Part shown: positions 37,583-45,393 of the stretch, one piece after another | How positions within the stretch are numbered: position 1 is the stretch's first letter | Layout of the letters: the number at the start of each line of letters is the position of its first letter | Origin: an uncultured Erythrobacter sp. | Lineage (GTDB): Bacteria > Pseudomonadota > Alphaproteobacteria > Sphingomonadales > Sphingomonadaceae | NCBI GenBank assembly: GCA_947493165.1 | Contig: CANLPY010000001.1 | Coordinates: 1,588,501 to 1,652,500, forward strand | DNA length: 64,000 bases | Reading direction: 5' to 3' | Notes under the pieces: generated by a model | The model's database searches: none | Seen by the model: only the letters and a program-made list of their open reading frames with translations | What the model was told of the DNA's origin: nothing | Program-made: the position numbers and the translations under genes

Positions 37583-37655
37583 ACACGTGGAAAGGGCGCG
37601 GAATACGCAGTTTTGCGAAGGTTCGGACGGGCAGCGGCAAGCGCTTGCCGGATCA

Positions 37656-37671
37656 TGGGCACGGCCTTGCA
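37656..37671 (+). promoter_or_regulatory. Possible sigma-54 promoter of the MotA/ExbB-like pair
   Basis: TGGGCACGGCCTTGCA; GG-N10-GC spacing correct, -24 element imperfect. Confidence 0.4.
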
Positions 37672-37803
37672 GGGTCTATGGTTTCCAAGGGCTTGCACCA
37701 GATCCACGCATTTCGCGCGGGGAACAGCGGCCGCACATGGACGCACGCGAGCTGCGGCTTCAACACGGCTTAATCTGACCCGCTGGGACCCGTTCTAACT
37801 TCC

Positions 37804-38481
37804 ATGCCCAGCGACCTTTCCATCCTGTTCGATCCAACCGCCTTAGCGGTAGTGATTGCTGGAACACTGATCGCGACGTTCGCGCGTAGCGGGTGGAATG
37901 ATGTGAAAGAGGCTTTGCGGGCGATTGTCCGCCTCCACCACCACAGCTTTGATGCAGACGCCAATCGCGCCGCGCTCGCCCAAACGGTCAGTGCGATTGC
38001 CCGCGATGGGCCTTTGCGCGCCGAAGTGCCACAAGCGCCCGATCCGCTGATCGCCAAACTGGTAGACATTTATCTGCGCCAGCGCTCCCCCGCAGCCATG
38101 CACTCTGCCCACCGCGCCGCGCGCGCCAAACGCGACATTGCCCGGATGCAAGCCGTGCGGACGATGGAACATGCCGGTGAGCTTGGCCCGGTGTTCGGCT
38201 TGGTGGGAACATTGTTTGCAATCACGCAGCTATCGCCCGGTGATGCAGGGGCGCTGGGCAATACAATGGGCGCTGTGGCAGGCGCGGCTGTCTCAACCCT
38301 TTATGGCGTGCTGACGGCGCATATGCTGTGGATTCCACTGGCGCGCGCGATTGAGCGTGAAGGCGAGTATGAAGAAACCCAGCGCGAACGCTTGATCGAG
38401 TGGCTCGACATTCAATTCGAAGAGATTGACCTGCCAAGTACCGTGTCCGCCAAATCCCCACCTTTAAGAGATATCGCATGA
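37804..38481 (+). CDS. MotA/TolQ/ExbB-family proton channel protein
   Basis: TM helices and 'MEHAGELGPVFGLVGTLFAITQLSPGDAGALGNTMGAVAGAAVSTLYGVLTAHMLWIPLARAIE'. Confidence 0.85.
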   Translation: MPSDLSILFDPTALAVVIAGTLIATFARSGWNDVKEALRAIVRLHHHSFDADANRAALAQTVSAIARDGPLRAEVPQAPDPLIAKLVDIYLRQRSPAAMHSAHRAARAKRDIARMQAVRTMEHAGELGPVFGLVGTLFAITQLSPGDAGALGNTMGAVAGAAVSTLYGVLTAHMLWIPLARAIEREGEYEETQRERLIEWLDIQFEEIDLPSTVSAKSPPLRDIA

Positions 38482-38876
38482 CTATTCGCCATGCGTTGCC
38501 TTGGCAGCTAATCCTAGCCGACCTGGCGCTGATCTTGTTTCTGGTGTCGCTTGCGGCACTTGCGGGCATGGGCACTATCCAAGCTGGAACGCCAAGGGAC
38601 GGCGAGACCATTGCGGTGGCACCGGCGCAGGCGCTCTATCGCCCCGCCGCCAATGTACCGGAAATCGGCGAATGGCTCGACGATCAAGCGATTGACCCGC
38701 GCGCCACTTTGAGCGTGTTCGCGCGTTACCGCACAGAAGATAAAGAGGCGAGCTGGGCCGAAGCGCGGCGGCTTGCTGAAACAGCGCAGATGCGCGGCGT
38801 GTCAGTGCGCGTGGTGCTTACCCCCGCTGAACAGACCGATGTTTACGCCAGCCTAGCCTTCGATGCCCATAAATGA
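38478..38876 (+). CDS. Small MotB/ExbD-like single-TM protein without an OmpA domain
   Basis: 132 aa; N-terminal TM 'LADLALILFLVSLAAL' with an Asp at the position of the MotB/ExbD channel Asp; 4-bp overlap with the MotA/ExbB-like gene. Confidence 0.6.
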   Translation: MTIRHALPWQLILADLALILFLVSLAALAGMGTIQAGTPRDGETIAVAPAQALYRPAANVPEIGEWLDDQAIDPRATLSVFARYRTEDKEASWAEARRLAETAQMRGVSVRVVLTPAEQTDVYASLAFDAHK

Positions 38877-38927
38877 GTTAGGGGTTTAAGGGGAATATCC
38901 GGGGCGCACCTGCAAACAAGGCACAGC

Positions 38928-39986
38928 TCAATGCGCAACAATCGTATTGCGGCCGGCCTTCTTCGCTTCATAAAGCGCTGCGTCTGCCCGCGCGAGAGCG
39001 CTACGCGGATCGCTGTCTTCGGTCACTTCGGCCACACCACCTGAAAAAGTGATCTTGCCAAACGGTTTGCCGGTTTCGCGGTTGAGCAATTGCTTGCTGG
39101 CCATCATGCCCCGCACCTTATCCAGCTTGTGCCATGCCTCTTGCTTGGTCAGGCCATAAAAAAGCAGCACAAATTCTTCGCCGCCATGTCGCGCGATAAA
39201 GCATTCATCATTGGCGATTGCATTCAACGTGTTGGCAATCGCGCACAGGATCCGGTCGCCCGCATCGTGACCATGGCGATCGTTGACCTGTTTGAAATTA
39301 TCGACGTCGCAAAAGGCAATGCAGAGCGGAACATCATTGGCGCGCGCTTCATCGCTGGCTGATTTGAGACGCCGTTCAAACGCGCGGCGATTGGGTAAAC
39401 GGGTCAGATGGTCGACATCCGCCTCATGCCGGGCCTGCGCCAAGGAACTGCGCAATTGCTGAGTTTCGCTTTCGCTGCGATCCATCGCCTTTTCAACCTG
39501 CTCAAGCCGTTCCAACATGGATGCAGACAATTCAATCACCCGTTCGACCCGCATTCCCTCGCTATGCGCCACCGAACCACTTTGAATTTCTTTTATCTGC
39601 CGGCCAATGGCCCCGCGATGTTGGCTGCTTTCATCTTGCGCTGATTTCGCCGTTTGGGCGAACCGCAACAGCGAATATTCAAGCTTGTCCATCAGCTTTT
39701 CCAGCTCAGCGATCCGGTCATGCGTGCCAGGGTCCAGCCGCGTCATCGTATTGATCCAGCGTTGATCAATTGGCTCACGACTGGTTTCGCGCGCGGCAAA
39801 TTCTTGGGCCAATTGCCGGTTTGATCCAGAAAGGGCTGCGCAAACCAGACTGAGGTTCGTGCCAGTGATATCCAGATCATGGCGGATCAGAAAATCGCTA
39901 ATGTGAGTCAGCAAATCGTGCCGCGCGGCTCTAACAGATGACTGCGGTGGAATGTCGTGAGCGTCAAATGGCATCGGGTGCGTCAT
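38928..39986 (-). CDS. GGDEF-domain diguanylate cyclase
   Basis: 'DHLTRLPNRRAFERRL', 'FCDVDNFKQVNDRHGHDAGDRILCAIANTL', 'ARHGGEEFVLLF'; start probably 39986 (MTHPMPFD). Confidence 0.95.
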   Translation of the reverse strand: MTHPMPFDAHDIPPQSSVRAARHDLLTHISDFLIRHDLDITGTNLSLVCAALSGSNRQLAQEFAARETSREPIDQRWINTMTRLDPGTHDRIAELEKLMDKLEYSLLRFAQTAKSAQDESSQHRGAIGRQIKEIQSGSVAHSEGMRVERVIELSASMLERLEQVEKAMDRSESETQQLRSSLAQARHEADVDHLTRLPNRRAFERRLKSASDEARANDVPLCIAFCDVDNFKQVNDRHGHDAGDRILCAIANTLNAIANDECFIARHGGEEFVLLFYGLTKQEAWHKLDKVRGMMASKQLLNRETGKPFGKITFSGGVAEVTEDSDPRSALARADAALYEAKKAGRNTIVAH

Positions 39987-40098
39987 AGGAGACCTTATTT
40001 CTATGCGCGTCTTAGGACGGGCGGGCATCGTCCCGCTCGACTAAGCCGGTTTAATTGACGCAGCCCCCGAAGCTCCCCTGCGGTAAATACTTAGGCGT

Positions 40099-40115
40099 TT
40101 GGCACGGCTCTTGCT
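40099..40115 (+). promoter_or_regulatory. Sigma-54 promoter of flgA
   Basis: TTGGCACGGCTCTTGCT, full match to TTGGCACG-N4-TTGCW; 46 bp before ATG 40161. Confidence 0.88.
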
Positions 40116-40160
40116 GCAACCACTGCAGGGATAACTTTGCTTAAAAGGGAGCGTGACGCC

Positions 40161-40700
40161 ATGCGATCACTATTCAACTGTCTATACTTCGCGCCAGCAG
40201 GATTGCTGATGATGATCCCATTGCTGTCGCCAGCATTCGGGCAACAAAGCGCCGCAGCATCATTCACTGATCCGGCCCAGATTGACCACGCGGTGATGCG
40301 TTTTACCGGAGCCAATATTGGCGATATCGGAGGCGCGCGGCTGCCCGCTGATCGCCGCTTGCGCCTTGCCCGCTGTGCCAGTCCGCTGGTCACATCTTGG
40401 CATGGCCGTGTGGGCCAAACCGTTCGCGTCGAATGCCCGGATGCGGGGGGTTGGCGCATCTTTGTCGCCACCCGTTCCGCTCCGTCCCCGGCGCAAGAGG
40501 CCAAACCCGTCAAAGTGATCAAGCGCGGAGACCCCGTTACCGTTGCAGTGCGCGGACGCGGGTTCTCGGTGCAGCAATCAGGCGAGGCAATGGGCAACGG
40601 CGCGGTGGGCGATTGGATCGCCGTACGCACAGCGCGCAAGCAGGAGCCCGTGCGCGCCCGAATTGTGCGCCCCGGCTATGCCGTGATCCCGGTTCAATAA
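40161..40700 (+). CDS. flgA: Flagellar P-ring assembly chaperone FlgA
   Basis: Signal peptide; SAF-type C-terminus 'VIKRGDPVTVAVRGRGFSVQQSGEAMGNGAVGDWIAVRTARKQEPVRARIVRPGYAVI'. Confidence 0.9.
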   Translation: MRSLFNCLYFAPAGLLMMIPLLSPAFGQQSAAASFTDPAQIDHAVMRFTGANIGDIGGARLPADRRLRLARCASPLVTSWHGRVGQTVRVECPDAGGWRIFVATRSAPSPAQEAKPVKVIKRGDPVTVAVRGRGFSVQQSGEAMGNGAVGDWIAVRTARKQEPVRARIVRPGYAVIPVQ

Positions 40701-40725
40701 TGGCGGCTCAAAAAATTTGCTGCCC

Positions 40726-40760
40726 GCCCTTAAACCGGCAGATCGCCAGCCGTCCTTAGG
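40726..40760 (+). promoter_or_regulatory. Candidate FliA (sigma-28) promoter of flgM
   Basis: GCCCTTAAACCGGCAGATCGCCAGCCGTCCTTAGG; nearly identical elements and spacing to the fliC upstream motif. Confidence 0.55.
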
Positions 40761-40786
40761 GCATAGAAACAAATAGGAACGGAGCC

Positions 40787-41101
40787 ATGCCTTCATTCGA
40801 ATTGAATAAATTACAAGGGGTTAGTGCCCCGCGCACGCTGAGTGAAAGCGACCGATCACAATTGCAAAGCCGCGCTGACAAGGCAGCCAATACGCGCCTT
40901 TCGCCCAGCGATAAGCCCGGTATTGCGGTTGAAGTCAGCCAAAACTCAGCGGCCGATAAGCCGCCTGTTGATGGTGAGCGCGTGAATGAAATCCGCAACG
41001 CTCTGCGCGATGGCAGTTACCCGCTCGTCCCGGCCAAAATCGTCGATGCGATGATCGCCGCGCGCGTCAGCCAATCTATCCCGCAAGGCCAACAATCATG
41101 A
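40787..41101 (+). CDS. flgM: Anti-sigma-28 factor FlgM
   Basis: 'VNEIRNALRDGSYPLVPAKIVDAMIAA' C-terminal FlgM signature; between flgA and flgN. Confidence 0.88.
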   Translation: MPSFELNKLQGVSAPRTLSESDRSQLQSRADKAANTRLSPSDKPGIAVEVSQNSAADKPPVDGERVNEIRNALRDGSYPLVPAKIVDAMIAARVSQSIPQGQQS

Positions 41102-41457
41102 GCAACGTCGCCGAGCGCAATACGAAGCAATTCAGCAATCTGAGTTCCGGTGATTTGGGCGGCGCGCTGCGGCAAATGATTGCCGTTCTGGAGCGTGAGC
41201 GGCAAGCGCTTGCCTCGCTAGACCGCGATGAGCTGGTCAGCTCAACCCGCGAAAAAGAGGCCCTGTGTGAAGTTCTGGCTCCGATTGGCCCAGATATGCT
41301 TGATCCCGATACCCGCACGCTGGCGGCGACAGCGCAGCAGCTAAACGAGGTAAATCGCCGGGTGCGCAACCTGCTGGCCGCCAATGTCGCCGCGCGACTT
41401 GATGCGCTGGGCGGCCCGCGCCCGACCTATCAGCCAGCCAGCGTGGTGCGCGCCTGA
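41098..41457 (+). CDS. flgN: FlgN-like export chaperone
   Basis: Helical 119 aa, 'LRQMIAVLERERQALASLDRDELVSSTREKEALCEVL', overlaps flgM by 4 bp. Confidence 0.75.
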   Translation: MSNVAERNTKQFSNLSSGDLGGALRQMIAVLERERQALASLDRDELVSSTREKEALCEVLAPIGPDMLDPDTRTLAATAQQLNEVNRRVRNLLAANVAARLDALGGPRPTYQPASVVRA

Positions 41458-41486
41458 TACGCAGCTTTTATTCTTAGCCGCGCAGT

Positions 41487-41503
41487 TTGGCACGGCAATT
41501 GCT
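41487..41503 (+). promoter_or_regulatory. Sigma-54 promoter of the SLT-flhA-fliA group
   Basis: TTGGCACGGCAATTGCT, full match to TTGGCACG-N4-TTGCW; 41 bp before ATG 41544. Confidence 0.88.
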
Positions 41504-41543
41504 GATCTTGTCTCAACCCGCGCGCTTAAACCTTGCGCGCGCC

Positions 41544-42506
41544 ATGAGTGAGACAGACGTGAACGACTTCACATCGCGAACCGGTGCTGCGGCGCCATTG
41601 GCCGCACCAACGCAGCGGCCCAATGTGCAACAGGCGATTGCTGGCGCAGCCGAGCGTTCGGTGGTCGAGTTCGATTACCTGCTAGCGCAGGCGCAGGTTG
41701 AAAGCTCACTAAACCCGCGCGCGAAGGCCCGCACATCCAGCGCCACCGGCCTGTATCAGTTCATTGAGAGCACCTGGCTTTCCACGGTCAAAAAGCACGG
41801 GCCCCGGTTCGGGTTGGAAGGCGTATCGGCGCAGATCAGCACAGCGCGCAGCGGCAAAGCCTATGTAGCCGACCCGGCCCAGCGCAGCGCGATACTGGCG
41901 CTGCGCAATGATCCGCAAATCGCGTCCTTCATGGCTGCTGGCCTAGCCGAAGATAACCGCGAACGCTTGCTGCCGGTGCTAGGCCGAGAGCCGGATCACA
42001 GCGAATTGTATCTGGCGCATTTCCTTGGCGCGGGCGGCGCATCGCGCTTTCTTACCGCGTTGCAACGCGATCCTGATCAATCCGCCGCCGGCCTGTTCCC
42101 CCGCCCCGCCTCTGCCAATCGCCCGGTGTTTTATGAACGCGGCGGGGGCGCTCGCAGCCTGAATGAAGTGATGGATTATGTGCGCGGCCGGATGGAGCGC
42201 GCGCTTGGATCAGTGCCAGCTGAAATGCGCAGCGCCTCTCCGCAGGCCCCCTATCTCATTGCGGATGAAAACGCCTTTGGTCCGATGTCACCGCCCGCGA
42301 TCACCTATACCCAGCGCGCCGCATTCCGAGGTTTTGGCGCGCCTGCACCCCTAGCGCCGCCGCAGGTCGCTGTGCCGCCCCAATCGCTTCCTGCAATGTC
42401 ACAGGTGCTCAAATCGACATTTGACGCGGTGGCAACTGCGCCATCAGAGCAATCCACTCACCAAATCAGGCGCGCCTATGACCAATTGAAGGCGTTCGGA
42501 TTGTGA
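41544..42506 (+). CDS. Lytic transglycosylase (SLT domain), flagellum-associated
   Basis: 'QVESSLNPRAKARTSSATGLYQFIESTWLSTVKKHG'; track start at 41487 lies inside the sigma-54 promoter and was rejected. Confidence 0.9.
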   Translation: MSETDVNDFTSRTGAAAPLAAPTQRPNVQQAIAGAAERSVVEFDYLLAQAQVESSLNPRAKARTSSATGLYQFIESTWLSTVKKHGPRFGLEGVSAQISTARSGKAYVADPAQRSAILALRNDPQIASFMAAGLAEDNRERLLPVLGREPDHSELYLAHFLGAGGASRFLTALQRDPDQSAAGLFPRPASANRPVFYERGGGARSLNEVMDYVRGRMERALGSVPAEMRSASPQAPYLIADENAFGPMSPPAITYTQRAAFRGFGAPAPLAPPQVAVPPQSLPAMSQVLKSTFDAVATAPSEQSTHQIRRAYDQLKAFGL

Positions 42507-44653
42507 GCGGCGCGGTAGGAAACGCGGCTGGCCCGCTTGCACGGATTGGCGGCATGTCAGCCGCAATCGCACTGCCGGTTGGCATATTCGCGCTGTTCGT
42601 GCTGATGGTGCTGCCGATCCCGACCATGCTGCTCGACATGTTCTTCGTGCTCAACATCGCAGTCACGGTTGCGGTGTTGATGGTGGCGCTGAACGCGCGC
42701 CAGCCGCTCGATTTCTCTTCCTTCCCCAGCGTGCTGCTGTTCGCGACGCTGCTGCGCCTTGCGCTCAACGTCGCCTCCACCCGGATTGTGCTGGTCAACG
42801 GGCATGAAGGCGGCGCGGCAGCGGGAGAGATTATTCAGAGCTTTGGCGAATTTCTGGTCGGCGGCAATTTCGCCGTTGGTCTGTTCGTCTTCACGATCCT
42901 GCTTATCATCAACATGATCGTCATCACCAAAGGCGCAGGGCGCGTATCAGAGGTTTCCGCACGGTTTGTGCTGGATGCTTTGCCCGGCAAACAGATGGCG
43001 ATTGACGCTGATATCGCCGCCGGTCTCGTCACCTCAGAAGAGGCCAAAGCCCGCCGATCCGAAGTGACGGTGGAGGCGGATTTCTATGGCTCAATGGATG
43101 GCGCATCCAAATTTGTGAAAGGCGATGCGATTGCCGCGCTGCTGATTTTGGGCGTGAATATCATCGCCGGTTTCGCGCTCGGCATGGTCAGCCACGGCCT
43201 CACCGCAGCCGAAGCGGGGGAGCTTTACATCACGCTTGCCGTCGGAGATGCTTTGGTGGCGCAGGTCCCCGCGCTGCTGCTGTCGATCGCTGCCGCTGCC
43301 ATTGTCACCCGCGTATCGGACAAGCGCGACCTTGCAGGCCAGATTGGCGGGCAATTTTCTGATCCGCGCGGCTGGCTGCCCGTCGCACTCATCCTGGCCG
43401 CCATCGGCACAGTCCCTGCCATGCCGCAAATGATTTTCCTACCTGCCGCTGGCATCGCCGGGGCAATCTGGTGGAATTTGCGAGAGCGCGCCAACGCGCC
43501 TGCCGCGCCGGAACCGGTGGTGGATGAAACCCCGCCCGATCATATCGCGATGAACGATGTCAGCGATCAAACCCTCGTCACGATTGAGCTGGGATACAGC
43601 CTCGTCCATCTGGTCGACAAGGCGAAGGAAGCGCCGCTTTTGACCCGGATTACCGGCATTCGCAAACAATTGAGCCGCGAGTTCGGCTTTGTTCTGCCGC
43701 AGTTCCGCATCCGCGATTCGCTTGATCTGGGCCCGCAGGATTACTCCGTTCTGCTCGGCGGGGTCAGCTTAGCTCAGGGCAAAGTGCGCCCTGACCGCGT
43801 GCTGGCGATTGACGCGGGCGACGTTGCCCAAGGCCACGGCCTTACCGGTGAGGCTACCCGCGACCCCAGTTTTGATTGCCCTGCCCTTTGGATCGAACCG
43901 CGCGAACGCGATCACGCCATCGCCGAAGGGTTCTTAACCGTTGATCCCAGCACAGTGATCGCCACCCATGCCAATCAAGTGCTGCTTTCCCACGCGCAGG
44001 ATCTGCTCGGCCCGCAAGAAGTGCGCGAGTTGCTCGATGCCCTCAAAGAAAGCGCGCCGAGCCTGGTGGAAACCGTTCATCCCGAACCGCTTTCGCTCGC
44101 TGCGATCACCCGCATTTTCCGCGCGCTGATTGCTGATGGAATTGGGCTGGGCCATCCGCAGACCGTTCTGACCAGCCTCGCGCTGGCGCTGCAACGCACG
44201 CAAGACTTTGATGCGCTGGTTGATGCTGTGCGCGCGGATATGGGCGCCAAGCTGATTGCGCGCGTGTGCGAACCGGGTGCGCGGCTGAAAGTGGCGACGC
44301 TAGATGCCAATCTGGAGGCGGCGATCCTTGGCAGCGTGCCGGATCCGTCCACCGGCCTGCCCTTGGTTGAACCCGATTGCGCCAGCATGATTGTCGAGGC
44401 GCTGAACACCGTGCTCGAAGCCGAAGGCGATGCCATTGCCTTGATCGTCCAGCCGCCCGCGCGCCGCCCGCTGGCCAATTTGCTGCGCCAGCGTGTGCCG
44501 CGCTGTCTGGTGCTGTCGATCAGCGAATTGCCAACCACTCAACCGGTCGAAGTCGTCAGCGTCATCGGTGCGCAAGATGCACCTGAGGCCCCGTCAGACA
44601 CCCAGCCGAACCTAGCCGATGAAAGTGCAGACGCAGGAGCGATTGCCGCATGA
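42503..44653 (+). CDS. flhA: Flagellar export protein FlhA
   Basis: 'MLDMFFVLNIAVTVAVLMVALNARQPLDFSSFPSVLLFATLLRLALNVASTRIVL', 'RVSEVSARFVLDALPGKQMAIDADIAAG'. Confidence 0.98.
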   Translation: MSGAVGNAAGPLARIGGMSAAIALPVGIFALFVLMVLPIPTMLLDMFFVLNIAVTVAVLMVALNARQPLDFSSFPSVLLFATLLRLALNVASTRIVLVNGHEGGAAAGEIIQSFGEFLVGGNFAVGLFVFTILLIINMIVITKGAGRVSEVSARFVLDALPGKQMAIDADIAAGLVTSEEAKARRSEVTVEADFYGSMDGASKFVKGDAIAALLILGVNIIAGFALGMVSHGLTAAEAGELYITLAVGDALVAQVPALLLSIAAAAIVTRVSDKRDLAGQIGGQFSDPRGWLPVALILAAIGTVPAMPQMIFLPAAGIAGAIWWNLRERANAPAAPEPVVDETPPDHIAMNDVSDQTLVTIELGYSLVHLVDKAKEAPLLTRITGIRKQLSREFGFVLPQFRIRDSLDLGPQDYSVLLGGVSLAQGKVRPDRVLAIDAGDVAQGHGLTGEATRDPSFDCPALWIEPRERDHAIAEGFLTVDPSTVIATHANQVLLSHAQDLLGPQEVRELLDALKESAPSLVETVHPEPLSLAAITRIFRALIADGIGLGHPQTVLTSLALALQRTQDFDALVDAVRADMGAKLIARVCEPGARLKVATLDANLEAAILGSVPDPSTGLPLVEPDCASMIVEALNTVLEAEGDAIALIVQPPARRPLANLLRQRVPRCLVLSISELPTTQPVEVVSVIGAQDAPEAPSDTQPNLADESADAGAIAA

Positions 44654-45390
44654 AACACGATCCCAACAGCTTCGCTGCGTCAAACCCCGCCAGCGCCGCG
44701 GGTTATGGCGCAGCCACTCGCGCCGAAGTGGAAGACCGCGTGCGCCGCTTTATGCCGCTGGTCCGCCGCGCTGCATGGCATATCAACGGAATGGGCCGCG
44801 AAGGGCTTGAGGTGGAAGACCTCATCTCTGTTGGCGTGATCGCGCTGACCGAATGCGCTCAACGTCATTCCGGTCCGACCGAAGATGGCTTTGCAGCCTA
44901 TGCCAAAATCCGGGTGCGCGGCGCGATGCTGGATCATTTGCGCAAGCTGCTGAACGACACTCGCACCGCGCGCAAGAAACGCGCCGCCTACGATCATGCG
45001 CTGAATGAGCTGCGCGGCGAATTGGGACGGGAGGCAAGCCGTGCGGAAATCGGCCAGAGGATGCAGGTCAGCGATGCAGAGCTGCTTGAGATTGAGGCCT
45101 CTGCTGTCACCGTGACATCAATCTCTGACGAATATGACGAAACCAACACCGCCTTTGCCAGCGATGACCCCGATCCGTTTGAAATCCTCTCTGACATCGA
45201 AGATCGCGAACGCTTGATCCGGGCTATGGGAGAGCTACCGGACCGGGCGAAATTGGTGCTGCAATTGTTCTTCGTTGAGGAAATGAACCTCACCGAAATC
45301 GCCGAGGTGCTGGAGGTTAGCGTCCCGCGCGTGCATCAGCTCCGCGCCAAGGCCCTTAAAGAACTAAAGGCCTTGGTCGAAGCGGACTAG
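44650..45390 (+). CDS. fliA: Flagellar sigma factor FliA (sigma-28)
   Basis: 'LEVEDLISVGVIALTECAQRHSGPTEDGFAAYAKIRVRGAMLDHLRK', region 4 'VLQLFFVEEMNLTEIAEVLEVSVPRVHQLRAKALKELK'. Confidence 0.95.
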   Translation: MKHDPNSFAASNPASAAGYGAATRAEVEDRVRRFMPLVRRAAWHINGMGREGLEVEDLISVGVIALTECAQRHSGPTEDGFAAYAKIRVRGAMLDHLRKLLNDTRTARKKRAAYDHALNELRGELGREASRAEIGQRMQVSDAELLEIEASAVTVTSISDEYDETNTAFASDDPDPFEILSDIEDRERLIRAMGELPDRAKLVLQLFFVEEMNLTEIAEVLEVSVPRVHQLRAKALKELKALVEAD

Positions 45391-45393
45391 CGC

